From contig DVLI01000011.1 of the NCBI GenBank assembly GCA_018715595.1, positions 1 through 64,000 on the forward strand: a DNA stretch of 64,000 nucleotides, read 5' to 3'. The stretch is from Candidatus Caccoplasma merdavium (GTDB lineage Bacteria; Bacteroidota; Bacteroidia; Bacteroidales; UBA11471). The notes under the pieces are model-generated. The model had not been told where the DNA came from. It did no database searches and saw only the letters and a list, made by a program, of their open reading frames with translations. The translations under genes were made by a program, and so were the position numbers. This document shows positions 7,429-15,595 of the stretch, in pieces; the stretch's first letter is position 1, and the number at the start of each line of letters is the position of its first letter.

Positions 7429-8463
7429 ATGGCAAATAAAAATCTAAATAAGGCAAAGGAAGCAAAGAAAGATGAGTTTTATACTCAGCTTGATGATATC
7501 AATAATGAGCTAAAACATTATCGCGAACATTTTCGTGGTAAAACTGTATTATGTAACTGTGATGATCCACGAGTAAGTAACTTCTTTACCTATTTTGCAT
7601 ATAATTTTGAGTTCCTTGGTTTGAAAAAGCTGATTACTACATGCTACAAGAACCAGAATATGGATTTATTCAGCCAAAACCAAAGTGAACAGGCTGTATA
7701 TCTAATTTATGAAGGAGACAAGAATGGAAATCATACTCCGGATGCAAATGAAATAGGAGTAATGCCACTGAAAGGAGACGGCGACTTTAGAAGTAAAGAG
7801 TGTATAGAATTACTCAAAGAAGCAGACATTGTAGTTACCAACCCTCCATTCTCATTATTTAGAGAATATGTTGCTCAACTGATTGAATATGACAAGAAGT
7901 TTTTGATTATAGGACATCAAAATGCAATTAAATATAAAGAGATATTTCCACTAATCCAACAAAACAAGTTATGGCTTGGTTACGGATTTAAGGGTGGTGC
8001 AGGACATTTCATTTCACATTACGAAGATACTGCTACTGCTGGAGATCATCGTGAAGGAATGATTCGCGTGTCTGGTGTTACTTGGTTTACAAATCTTGAA
8101 ATAAAGAAACGGCACGAAAACTTAATCCTTTATAAGCACTATACTCCTGAGGAATATCCTAAATTTGAGAATTTTGATGCCATTAATATAAATCGTACAG
8201 AAGATATTCCTTGTGACTATAATGGTGTCATGGGGGTTCCTATTACATTTATGGATAAATATAACCCAGAACAATTTGAGATTCTTGGGGTAGGTATAGC
8301 AGGACTAGGATTGGCTGCTGGTGTCAAACCATATAAGCCTGAACATAAAAAATACCGTAAAGAAATTCAAAAACGAGGTGCTGTTGATGGAGATTTGTAT
8401 ATGATGAATGGAGAGGAAGTTGTTGTTCCATATAGTAGAATCCTTATTCAAAGAAAAAAATAA
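7429..8463 (+). CDS. EcoRI-type adenine-specific DNA methyltransferase
   Basis: A 344-residue enzyme that would methylate the amino group of adenine in DNA with S-adenosylmethionine. The N-terminus [18 protein letters not shown] and [11 protein letters not shown] follow the pattern of the EcoRI methylase family, and motif IV is NPPFSLF (Asn138-Pro-Pro-Phe). The length is close to the family's usual size. It lies 4 bases after the XRE regulator and 5 bases before dinD, in an operon that ends with a DUF262-HNH nuclease. The likely role is self-protection against that nuclease, but the recognition site cannot be read from sequence. It could also act as an orphan methylase. Confidence 0.88.
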   Translation: MANKNLNKAKEAKKDEFYTQLDDINNELKHYREHFRGKTVLCNCDDPRVSNFFTYFAYNFEFLGLKKLITTCYKNQNMDLFSQNQSEQAVYLIYEGDKNGNHTPDANEIGVMPLKGDGDFRSKECIELLKEADIVVTNPPFSLFREYVAQLIEYDKKFLIIGHQNAIKYKEIFPLIQQNKLWLGYGFKGGAGHFISHYEDTATAGDHREGMIRVSGVTWFTNLEIKKRHENLILYKHYTPEEYPKFENFDAININRTEDIPCDYNGVMGVPITFMDKYNPEQFEILGVGIAGLGLAAGVKPYKPEHKKYRKEIQKRGAVDGDLYMMNGEEVVVPYSRILIQRKK

Positions 8464-8468
8464 GAACT

Positions 8469-9326
8469 ATGAAAGCCGAAGAAATAATAGAACTATTCCA
8501 GCAATTTGAGTCCATCGCCAATGAATACGAAGGTGTGGAATGCTGGAGTGCAAGAGAACTATCTACCTTATTGGGTTATGCTCAATGGCGTAACTTTGAG
8601 AATATCATAGAGAAAGCAAAAACAGCATGTGAAAATGCAGGTCAAGAAACAACATACCATTTTGCTGACGTCAGCAAAATGGTCACGCTTGGTTCTGGCT
8701 CTGTACGTGAGGTAAATGACTACATGCTGACGCGATATGCCTGCTATCTTATAGCACAAAATGGAGACCCCCGCAAAGCACAAGTAGCATTTGCACAAAA
8801 CTACTTTGCTGTACAGACACGCCGAGCAGAATTGGTACAAAAGAGGATATTGGAACATGAGCGTGTTGTGGCACGCAACAAATTAGCTGAAACGGAAAAC
8901 CGCCTGTCTGGCATTCTTTATGAGCGTGGCGTGGATAACAAAGGATTCGGCATTATCCGTTCTAAAGGCGACAAGGCATTATTTCATTTAGACACAGCAT
9001 TATTAAAGCGTAGATTAGGCGCTCCTGACAATCGACCTTTAGCAGACTTTCTCCCAACAATCAGTATCAAAGCAAAAGATTTCGCTGCAGAAATGACTTC
9101 AGTGAATGTACAACAGAAAGATTTGCATGGCCAAGAACAAATAACCCGTGAGCATGTAGACAACAATGCTGCTGTAAGGAATATGCTGCTTCAACGTGGA
9201 ATTGTTCCGGAACAGTTGCCACCGGGAGAGGATGTAAAAAAGGTAGAACGGCGATTAAAATCTGAGGAAAAATCCTTGACCAAGAAACAAAGCACAAGCA
9301 AAACTTCAAAAAAAGGAAAGGAGTAA
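8469..9326 (+). CDS. dinD: DinD-like protein (BRO/KilA-N-related)
   Basis: A 285-residue homologue of DNA damage-inducible protein D. The N-terminal domain (about 1-110: [29 protein letters not shown], then [23 protein letters not shown], given here in parts) is related to the BRO-N domain of phage antirepressors. A second conserved part follows (about 140-230, with the [19 protein letters not shown] stretch). The C-terminus is basic and Lys/Ser-rich. E. coli DinD inhibits RecA filament activity. Here it sits between the methyltransferase and the nuclease with gaps of 5 and 3 bases, so it probably works with them; whether as a regulator or a DNA-processing partner is unknown. Confidence 0.88.
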   Translation: MKAEEIIELFQQFESIANEYEGVECWSARELSTLLGYAQWRNFENIIEKAKTACENAGQETTYHFADVSKMVTLGSGSVREVNDYMLTRYACYLIAQNGDPRKAQVAFAQNYFAVQTRRAELVQKRILEHERVVARNKLAETENRLSGILYERGVDNKGFGIIRSKGDKALFHLDTALLKRRLGAPDNRPLADFLPTISIKAKDFAAEMTSVNVQQKDLHGQEQITREHVDNNAAVRNMLLQRGIVPEQLPPGEDVKKVERRLKSEEKSLTKKQSTSKTSKKGKE

Positions 9327-9329
9327 GAT

Positions 9330-10439
9330 ATGCAGATAGAATTGAAATCAATAAAAATTGCAGATCTTATTGATGGTTATGTCAATGATCCGGATACAGG
9401 TGTTAAAGGCTACCATGGAAAGTTGGATATACGCCCACCTTATCAGCGTGAGTTCCGTTATGATGAAAAGCAACAACAGGCTGTAATAGATACTATACTT
9501 AAAGGGTTTCCTCTCAATATCATGTATTGGAGTGTGGATGATAATGGCAATTTTGAAATGATCGACGGACAGCAACGTACTCTTTCAATCTGCGGATTCT
9601 ATACCCATGACTTCAATATAGTTGACCCTAACCGAGGTACACTTTATTATTCAACACTTACAGCTGAGGAAAAAGAGAAATTCCTCAATTATGAATTAAC
9701 AGTCTATTTTTGTGAAGGAACTGATAAGGAAAAGTTGGATTGGTTTCGTGTAATCAACATTGCTGGAGAAAAACTTCTTGACCAAGAATTATTAAATGCA
9801 GTTTATTCTGGACCTTTTGTAACTGACGCACGTAGACACTTCTCAAAGAACGGTTGCCCGGCATATAAAATGGGGGCAGATTTTCTGAACGGAAATGCAA
9901 TAGAACAAGCATATTTATCCACAATCTTAAAATGGGCAGCTCGTCATGACGGTGTAGAGAGTATTGACAAGTATATGGCTTTGCATCAGTTTGATCCAAA
10001 TGCCAATAAACTTTGGGCTTATTTCGTATCAATCATCACATGGATACGTTCTACATTTGTTAAGTACCGCCGTGAAATGAAAGGTTTGGACTGGGGCGAA
10101 ATGTTCGACAAATATGGTGATGGTGTCTATGATACCGCTGCGTTGGAAAAACAAATTCATGATTTGATGGAAGATGATGAAATCATGAAAAAATCCGGTA
10201 TTTACCGTTATGTCCTGAGCGGTGATTTACGTGATTTAAGTTTCCGTACTTTTGATAAAAAACAGAAACGTGAAGCCTACGAACGCCAGAAAGGTATTTG
10301 TGTACATTGTGGAAAACACTTTGAGCTGGAGGAAATGGAAGCTGATCATATCACACCATGGAAAGAAGGTGGTACTACTGTGGCTGAGAATTGCCAGATG
10401 CTTTGTAAGAATTGTAATAGAATAAAAGGAGGGAAATAA
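9330..10439 (+). CDS. DUF262-HNH endonuclease
   Basis: A 369-residue putative DNA nuclease related to GmrSD-type and other DUF262 restriction enzymes. The N-terminal DUF262 domain shows PPYQREFRYDEKQQQAVIDT and the diagnostic IDGQQRT motif (Asp79), implying nucleotide binding. The C-terminal HNH domain has Cys324-x-x-Cys327, the ADHI motif at about 343-346, Asn in VAENCQMLC, and a final C-x-x-C pair near the end, so the zinc-binding beta-beta-alpha metal fold looks complete. It is the last gene of the XRE-methylase-dinD operon, starting 3 bases after dinD. It is the most likely restriction component. DUF262 nucleases often act on modified phage DNA, so a type IV-like role is possible. Confidence 0.88.
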   Translation: MQIELKSIKIADLIDGYVNDPDTGVKGYHGKLDIRPPYQREFRYDEKQQQAVIDTILKGFPLNIMYWSVDDNGNFEMIDGQQRTLSICGFYTHDFNIVDPNRGTLYYSTLTAEEKEKFLNYELTVYFCEGTDKEKLDWFRVINIAGEKLLDQELLNAVYSGPFVTDARRHFSKNGCPAYKMGADFLNGNAIEQAYLSTILKWAARHDGVESIDKYMALHQFDPNANKLWAYFVSIITWIRSTFVKYRREMKGLDWGEMFDKYGDGVYDTAALEKQIHDLMEDDEIMKKSGIYRYVLSGDLRDLSFRTFDKKQKREAYERQKGICVHCGKHFELEEMEADHITPWKEGGTTVAENCQMLCKNCNRIKGGK

Positions 10440-10447
10440 TATTTATT

Positions 10448-11437
10448 ATGGCTAATAAACTCGATATATATCAGATATGTCTTCCCAAACGTTCAGGGAC
10501 ACTCAAAAATGTTATAATTAAGAAAAATAAAATTACAGATTCATCTATAACAAAAGCAAAGATATTTAATCTCTTTTATAGGAACTTATTAGAATTAATA
10601 GGGAGTAGTGTCTTTTGTATTGATTCTAAAAAAATGGGACTAACAATATTCAAAGGGAAGGGTGAGAAAATAAATACAATCTTAACATCTCATTCTTCAT
10701 CTTTTGTTATTGAAGGGTTTATAGATGCCGGTCCTTATAATTCTATTCGTAAACTTGCTAAGTTATCAGATTTATCAAAAAGACGTACAATTAATAAAAG
10801 TGATATTATAACAGACAGATATTACTTCTATTTATATTTTCCTTGGGATTCGAGTATTGGTATATTAATGGTTCAATCTAAAGAAAATTCATCTATTCGT
10901 AGAGCTATAAAACCATTTATGGAGAATTTATTTAAAATTGACACTATAAAAGGATGCAGAGTCAATACATACTATCCCAAATGGTTAAAAGAGCATTTTA
11001 TAGATGGTGCAAATTTATGTAGTTTGTCGTATGAGCAAGAATTTGTTACACAAATTCAGACTGAACAAGAAACTTTGATAAAATCAGAAGAATTTGATAT
11101 TAAAGTAACTATTATTCCCAAAACAGGTAGAGAGAATATGTCCAATTCTGATACTGTAATAAATAAAATAGGAAATTTTTTTGGTATAAGAATTGGGGGA
11201 AATACACATTCACTTTCATCTTTTAGCAAAAAGAAAGGAGTAATGAGAAATGAAGATTTAAAAAAATCATTACCCTTTATAATAGATAAGGAAGATGAAA
11301 TTCATCCTATCATACCAATTGATGAGTATATCTCTGCTGATGAAAATGGAGGTTTTAAGAGAAATGATTTAAAATCACTATGCGATAACTTTTTAGAGAA
11401 AATAAAATTAGAAATATATGGTTTTGAACACAAATGA
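10448..11437 (+). CDS. Unrecognised AT-rich 329-residue protein, partner of the membrane protein
   Basis: I do not recognise a family. The protein is soluble by its composition, with alternating strands and helices: a segment YYFYLYFPWDSSIGILMVQS at about 126-145 looks like a beta-rich core, and the C-terminus has a short acidic helix region. It has no signal peptide and no obvious nuclease, NTPase or protease motif. It starts 8 bases after the HNH nuclease stop, so it may share that operon, and its stop overlaps the next gene's start (ATGA). Translational coupling to a multi-pass membrane protein suggests a two-component sensor-effector unit. The very low GC content sets it apart from the upstream operon. 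Confidence 0.75.
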   Translation: MANKLDIYQICLPKRSGTLKNVIIKKNKITDSSITKAKIFNLFYRNLLELIGSSVFCIDSKKMGLTIFKGKGEKINTILTSHSSSFVIEGFIDAGPYNSIRKLAKLSDLSKRRTINKSDIITDRYYFYLYFPWDSSIGILMVQSKENSSIRRAIKPFMENLFKIDTIKGCRVNTYYPKWLKEHFIDGANLCSLSYEQEFVTQIQTEQETLIKSEEFDIKVTIIPKTGRENMSNSDTVINKIGNFFGIRIGGNTHSLSSFSKKKGVMRNEDLKKSLPFIIDKEDEIHPIIPIDEYISADENGGFKRNDLKSLCDNFLEKIKLEIYGFEHK

Positions 11438-12234
11438 ATAGTAACATTCTTATATATTATTTATTTAAGCTCATTAAAGATGGACATGAATGGCAATATA
11501 AAAATATTAACGGAAAAGGGAGCAAGCCTAAATTATATTTTTCATTTTTGCAAATTATTGCATTATGTATCAGCGTTTTATTCTGTATCTCTGTTCCTCA
11601 AGGATTAACGACAGATGCAACAGATCATATTTTGACTTGTCTATCCATCATGGTTGCTCTATTTTTAAGTTTAATAATTGTCGTCTTTGATAAATCCAAA
11701 CATATTGAGTCTTTAAATATAAAAAAGCGAGAAGATGAGACTTCCAATAAAACAGAAGCCTCTGTAACAGATTTCCATTTATGGAATTTTTTTTATCAAT
11801 TTAATGCATTAACATCTTATGCAATCTTACTATCTGTCTTTGTTATTATATTAATACTTCTTACATTAAGTTTTAACGTAAAAGTAGATTTTTCGCAATA
11901 CCATATTATCCCTTATAAACAGTGGAATAATGAAACTCTTATTACAACTTTAAATTTGGTATTGGTATTTCTAATAAGATTTTGTATTGTCTATTTTTTA
12001 ATAGATTTCTTTATCATATGTTTTTATGCAATTTGCCATATGTATCAGTATATTAGATTGGACTTTTTAAAAAGAAGACCTGATATTCAGATTTATAATG
12101 AAGAAAAGATTTCAGAAACATTTAAACGTGAATGCGGATTTAATCTTTCTATTGTAAAAGGAATAATCATATTTTTTATATGCTTAATAATAAGTCTTGT
12201 TATTTGGAACTTTTTTTACAATATGAATCTATAA
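11434..12234 (+). CDS. Multi-pass membrane protein, candidate effector
   Basis: A 266-residue integral membrane protein of no family I recognise. Hydrophobic segments lie at about residues 31-52, 66-86, 128-150, 168-205 (long enough for one or two passes) and 238-262, giving five or six passes. The loop after the second segment is charged. There is no signal peptide. The gene overlaps the preceding one by 4 bases. In anti-phage islands such a pair often consists of a cytoplasmic sensor and a membrane-damaging effector; that role is inference from context only. It is AT-rich like its partner. Confidence 0.78.
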   Translation: MNSNILIYYLFKLIKDGHEWQYKNINGKGSKPKLYFSFLQIIALCISVLFCISVPQGLTTDATDHILTCLSIMVALFLSLIIVVFDKSKHIESLNIKKREDETSNKTEASVTDFHLWNFFYQFNALTSYAILLSVFVIILILLTLSFNVKVDFSQYHIIPYKQWNNETLITTLNLVLVFLIRFCIVYFLIDFFIICFYAICHMYQYIRLDFLKRRPDIQIYNEEKISETFKRECGFNLSIVKGIIIFFICLIISLVIWNFFYNMNL

Positions 12235-12235
12235 T

Positions 12236-12518
12236 ATGCAAACTGAATCCCCAAACATAGAGTTCAAAGAATCTTGGCGCAACGAATATCTAAAATGGAT
12301 ATGCGGTTTTGCTAACACACAAGGCGGTGTACTTTACATTGGTATAAAAGACAATGGTGAAATATATGGTATCCAGATAACAAGAAAATAATGGAAGGTT
12401 TTCCTAACAAATACGTGAGCTACATAGAGTTTATTTTTCCTAACGACAAGCAAAGTTGGTTGCAATAATATCGCCTTACGGCAAAAGGTTCAGCATTGAA
12501 AGTAAGTTTGAGGAATAG
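12236..12518 (+). pseudogene. Decayed AlbA_2 (Schlafen-like) gene
   Basis: The first 51 codons read well as the start of an AlbA_2 domain protein: IEFKESW, then WICGFANTQGGVLYIGIKDNGEIYGI. The frame then stops at 12391. Continuing remnants appear in another frame (KIMEGFPNKYVSYIEF) and a C-terminal-like piece near 12470-12518 (SPYGKRFSIESKFEE). Intact family members are several hundred residues long, so most of the gene is missing. It lies directly after the membrane-protein gene and before rhuM and marks a deletion scar in the cargo block. Confidence 0.8.
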
Positions 12519-12545
12519 CAAATGGCAATAATTTAGATAATAAAC

Positions 12546-13526
12546 ATGAACGAAGAAAATAAAATAATCCTATATCAGGACGATAACGAAATAACTCGTG
12601 TATCGGTACGCTTTGCCGATGAAGACTTATGGTTGACACAGAGTCAGTTAGCAGAGATATATGACACATCACAACAGAATATTAGTCAGCATATAGACAA
12701 TATCTACAAGGATGGAGAACTTATAGCAGAAGCAACTAACAAGAAATTCTTGTTAGTTCGTCAGGAAGGCAATCGTCAAGTAAGGCGTAATATAGACCAT
12801 TATAATCTCGATATGGTCATAGCTTTGGGATATCGTGTCCAGTCTCAAATAGCAACACGCTTCCGGCGTTGGGCGACACAACGTTTACATGAATATATTC
12901 AGAAAGGTTTTGCGATGGACGATGAACGGCTGAAACAGGGAGGAAACCGCTATTTCCGAGAGTTATTGCAGCGTATCAGGGATATTCGCAGTAGCGAACG
13001 AAATTTTTACCAGCAGGTTACGGACATATATGCTACAGCTACGGACTATGATCCTCGTAGTGAAATGACTAAAACTTTTTTCGCCACCGTGCAAAACAAA
13101 CTGCATTATGCGGTTCATGAGAATACAGCTGCAGAAATAATATACAACCGTGTGGACAATGAAAAACCGTTTGTCGGAATGACTAATTTCAAAGGTAATT
13201 ACGTAACCAAAGATGATGTAAAAATTGCGAAAAACTATTTATCTGAAATAGAACTGCAACGACTGAATCTGTTAGTTTCAGGATTTCTTGATTTTGCAGA
13301 ATTCCAGGCATTGGAGATGAACCCTATGTCTATGAAGGATTGGATAGAAGCTCTTGACAATCAGATTATAGCTCACAAACGAAAAATCCTGATTGGCAAA
13401 GGCAATATTTCACATAAACAAGCCATAGAAAAAGCTGAAAAGGAATTTGAGATATACCGCAAGCGAGAAATGGATATGCTTGAAAGTGATTTCGACAAAG
13501 AGGTTAAAAGATTAAACAAGAAATAA
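12546..13526 (+). CDS. RhuM-family protein
   Basis: A 326-residue homologue of the RhuM virulence-associated family. The N-terminal helix-turn-helix-like part is WLTQSQLAEIYDTSQQNISQHI; the conserved R-N-I-D-H-Y-N-L-D-M-V-I-A-L-G-Y-R-V motif stands at about 86-103, followed by ATRFRRWATQRLHEYI. A C-terminal charged helical region (about 270-326) may form a coiled coil. The family is widespread in mobile elements and pathogenicity islands and often sits near restriction or toxin genes; its molecular function is not established. It has its own start 28 bases after the AlbA_2 remnant and is followed after 14 bases by a small gene, probably in one operon. Confidence 0.9.
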   Translation: MNEENKIILYQDDNEITRVSVRFADEDLWLTQSQLAEIYDTSQQNISQHIDNIYKDGELIAEATNKKFLLVRQEGNRQVRRNIDHYNLDMVIALGYRVQSQIATRFRRWATQRLHEYIQKGFAMDDERLKQGGNRYFRELLQRIRDIRSSERNFYQQVTDIYATATDYDPRSEMTKTFFATVQNKLHYAVHENTAAEIIYNRVDNEKPFVGMTNFKGNYVTKDDVKIAKNYLSEIELQRLNLLVSGFLDFAEFQALEMNPMSMKDWIEALDNQIIAHKRKILIGKGNISHKQAIEKAEKEFEIYRKREMDMLESDFDKEVKRLNKK

Positions 13527-13540
13527 AGTGATATTATAAT

Positions 13541-13879
13541 ATGAATAATGCAATTGATTTAGCCTTTCTTACGGCAAAAGTAGCTACATTAAAAGATGAG
13601 AAAGCAAAAATGATTGTTGAAGGTGCTTCTTTAGCATATAACATAACTCAAGTTGCTCGTTTCCGATCTATGATTGTGGAGTTATCACAAATATGCAACT
13701 ATATTGTGTACAAAGCTAGAATCATAGGAGAATGCACACAAGGAGAATATGATTTAGCTTTGGAGTGCCAACGGCAAATTGAAGAATGCAACAAACAAAT
13801 AGCCAAACATGAAACAATGACTATGGTAGATGGTATATCTTTGCTTATTGATATGCTTGGTAATTTGAATAAAAAATAA
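13541..13879 (+). CDS. Small unknown helical protein
   Basis: A 112-residue protein without recognised family membership. It appears all-helical, with a conserved-looking hydrophobic C-terminal helix (TMVDGISLLIDMLGNL) and three Cys residues in the middle. No signal peptide is present. It lies 14 bases after rhuM and is probably cotranscribed. It is the last gene before the right end of the element. It could be a partner of RhuM, an antidote-like protein or a leftover cargo gene. Confidence 0.65.
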   Translation: MNNAIDLAFLTAKVATLKDEKAKMIVEGASLAYNITQVARFRSMIVELSQICNYIVYKARIIGECTQGEYDLALECQRQIEECNKQIAKHETMTMVDGISLLIDMLGNLNKK

Positions 13880-14086
13880 ATCGGTTGGAATTCCACACCG
13901 AAGTGGAGCAAAAATACAAGGCATCTGCTTGTATTTCAAAATAAAGCGTTACCTTTGTAGAGTAATAGGAAATCGACTCCGCAAGACACTGCAAAATATT
14001 GCAAGCATCCGGTGGAGCAATAGCGGGAGATTACTTCTTTAGCTAAAAGATACATCAAAGATATTCAGCCATTTATCGTTAGATTA
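13880..14086. other. Right-end noncoding region with integrase-arm-like repeats
   Basis: No gene is seen. GTGGAGCAAAAA (13903-13914) and GGTGGAGCAA (14011-14020) repeat the words found at 175-212 near attL. This is the expected layout for recombinase binding at both ends. Confidence 0.5.
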
Positions 14087-14105
14087 CGATTCCTGGTGGC
14101 ACCAC
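14087..14105 (+). repeat. attR core, 19-bp direct repeat
   Basis: It is identical to bases 54-72 and represents the original 3' end of the tRNA-Phe gene, pushed 14 kb away by the insertion. Confidence 0.92.
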
Positions 14106-14136
14106 AAAAAGACCCGAACTTCATCGGGTCTTTTTT
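14106..14136 (+). terminator. Original tRNA-Phe terminator
   Basis: A 12-bp stem (14106-14117 with 14124-14135) followed by T residues stands directly after attR. Its presence supports attR as the old tRNA end. Confidence 0.85.
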
Positions 14137-14423
14137 ATTATGTGAATCTATCAATAACAGGGCGATAGATTCTGTCGATAATGCCAAAGCCTTACTTGTA
14201 AATTATCCTGCAAAAGGGGCTTGTTTTGACGGGAAGTTTATCGGAGCGATTCCCACGAATGCCATCGAAGATGGTGTTTCTGTCATGAACAGGGCTAAAA
14301 CGATGTCCGCACCGCGCACGGTCAGGGGTGTGATGCAGTAAGCGACGTCACGACATGTCGTCCTTGTGCAATCGAAACGATGAGAATGAATCGAGATTTT
14401 ATCAGGTGTTACCGACGACGATG
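14137..14423. other. Gene-free stretch between attR and ung
   Basis: No recognisable gene, RNA or clear repeat is seen in these 287 bases. Confidence 0.5.
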
Positions 14424-15098
14424 TCACCACACGATTTCGGAAAGGCCGTCCTCCCGGAGGTATGCATTGGCCCGGCTGAAATGCCGGCAACCGAAAAAGC
14501 CTTTGTCGGCCGAACGCGGTGAAGGGTGTGCGGCCGTGAGAATCAAATGTTTGCGTGCGTCAATCAGTGGCGCTTTTTCGCGGGCATAACTCCCCCACAA
14601 CATAAACACCAAGTTTTCCCGCTCTTCACTCAACAGCCGAATCACCGCATCGGTAAACTGCTCCCAACCTTGATTGCGGTGCGAACCGCTTTGATATGCC
14701 CGCACCGTAAGAATCGAATTCAACGAAAAAACACCCTGTTCGACCCAGCGGTCGAGATTTCCCGAGACAGGAACGGGCGTGCCCACATCTCGATGGATTT
14801 CCCGGAAAATATTGGCCAATGACGGGGGTACCGTCACACCGTCGGGTACAGAGAAACAGACTCCGTAATATTGTCCGGGGGTGGGATACGGGTCCTGCCC
14901 CAAGATGACGATTTTCACCTTCTCAAACGGGCAGGCATTGAACATGTGGAATATCTGCGAGCCTTTGGGCAAGACATGGGCATGAGCGTATTCTTCGCGC
15001 AAAAAAGAGACCAAATGCCCAAAATAGGGCTTATCAAACTCTTTCTGCAAACGACAGCGCCAACTCTCTTCTATTTTCACTTCCATCGTCTCGATCAT
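14424..15098 (-). CDS. ung: Uracil-DNA glycosylase, family 1
   Basis: This enzyme removes uracil from DNA in base-excision repair. The 224 residues match the family length. The catalytic water-activating Asp is Asp69 in GQDPY, and FSVPDG, LNSILTVR, GSHRNQGWE and the FFGCRHFS tail are all typical. Two signature positions differ from the E. coli type: GQDPYH is GQDPYP, and the DNA-intercalating loop HPSPLSA is HPSPRSA. Such variants may represent a second ung paralogue known in Bacteroides relatives. It reads toward the attR end and appears monocistronic. Confidence 0.93.
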   Translation of the reverse strand: MIETMEVKIEESWRCRLQKEFDKPYFGHLVSFLREEYAHAHVLPKGSQIFHMFNACPFEKVKIVILGQDPYPTPGQYYGVCFSVPDGVTVPPSLANIFREIHRDVGTPVPVSGNLDRWVEQGVFSLNSILTVRAYQSGSHRNQGWEQFTDAVIRLLSEERENLVFMLWGSYAREKAPLIDARKHLILTAAHPSPRSADKGFFGCRHFSRANAYLREDGLSEIVW

Positions 15099-15423
15099 TT
15101 ATCAGGTCATCGGACACTATGCGTTCATTCTTAGCCGGGAATGGAACACGCCGCCTGCAATATCGAAAATTCCCGGCCGACAAACGGGCGTCTTCCCGAA
15201 AGGAAAGATGCAGTCAGCAAGATTCGATAAAATCGTGTTACACAGGCAATCACCCTGTCCCCGACATACGCCCTGTCCAAGAGGGAACCATCTCGTCCTT
15301 TTTTTAACGCTCCATTTTGAAAAAGAGAGCGAATATTGAGAAAAAGCCGTCCCGTTTTTGTCCCGGCTGAAAAACCAAATACCTCGCAACTATCTGATTG
15401 TCAAATAGTTGCGAGGTATTGTG
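15099..15423. other. Intergenic region with the tRNA-Pro terminator
   Basis: A perfect 16-bp inverted repeat (15378-15393 with 15405-15420) begins 4 bases from the tRNA-Pro 3' end and acts as its terminator. Nothing else is recognised; the ung promoter should lie at its left end. Confidence 0.6.
15378..15420 (-). terminator. Terminator of tRNA-Pro
   Basis: The arm AATACCTCGCAACTAT at 15378-15393 pairs perfectly with 15405-15420, leaving an 11-base loop. On the minus strand it comes directly after the tRNA. Confidence 0.8.
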
Positions 15424-15498
15424 TCGGGGTGACTGGATTCGAACCAGCGACCACACGCCCCCCAGACGTGTACTCTAACCGGACTGAGCTACGCCCCG
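15424..15498 (-). tRNA. tRNA-Pro (GGG)
   Basis: Read on the minus strand, the acceptor starts CGGGGCG, the D arm is GCTC/GAGT-like, the anticodon stem CACGT/GCGTG carries loop CTGGGGG (anticodon GGG), and the T arm is CTGGTTCGAATCCAG. The acceptor end is CACCCCG with discriminator A. CCA is not encoded. Confidence 0.95.
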
Positions 15499-15595
15499 AT
15501 TGTTTGTGAGCGCAAAGGTAAGGCTTTTATTTATACCTGCAAACAAATTAACCGTTTTTTGCAGAAAAATTTGTTCTTTACCCGCATCACGAAAA

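Larger units (their letters stand above)
54..14105 (+). mobile_element. Integrative mobilizable element inserted in tRNA-Phe, about 14 kb
   Basis: The element is bounded by an exact 19-bp direct repeat, one copy inside the tRNA-Phe 3' end (54-72) and one at 14087-14105. It carries a tyrosine integrase next to attL, two excisionase-like HTH genes, mobC and a relaxase, and a cargo block. No coupling protein, VirB4-type ATPase or other type IV secretion gene is present, so it is an IME mobilised in trans rather than a self-transmissible ICE. Many of its genes are AT-rich, unlike the GC-rich chromosome that begins at 14.1 kb. After attR comes a second tRNA-type terminator, consistent with displacement of the original tRNA tail. 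Confidence 0.9.

Noticed and set aside
54-14105. Self-transmissible conjugative element
   Set aside because: No coupling protein, VirB4-type ATPase or other Tra protein is present.
14137-14423. Possible gene remnant after attR
   Set aside because: Short frames on both strands match nothing recognisable, and no start signal is seen.
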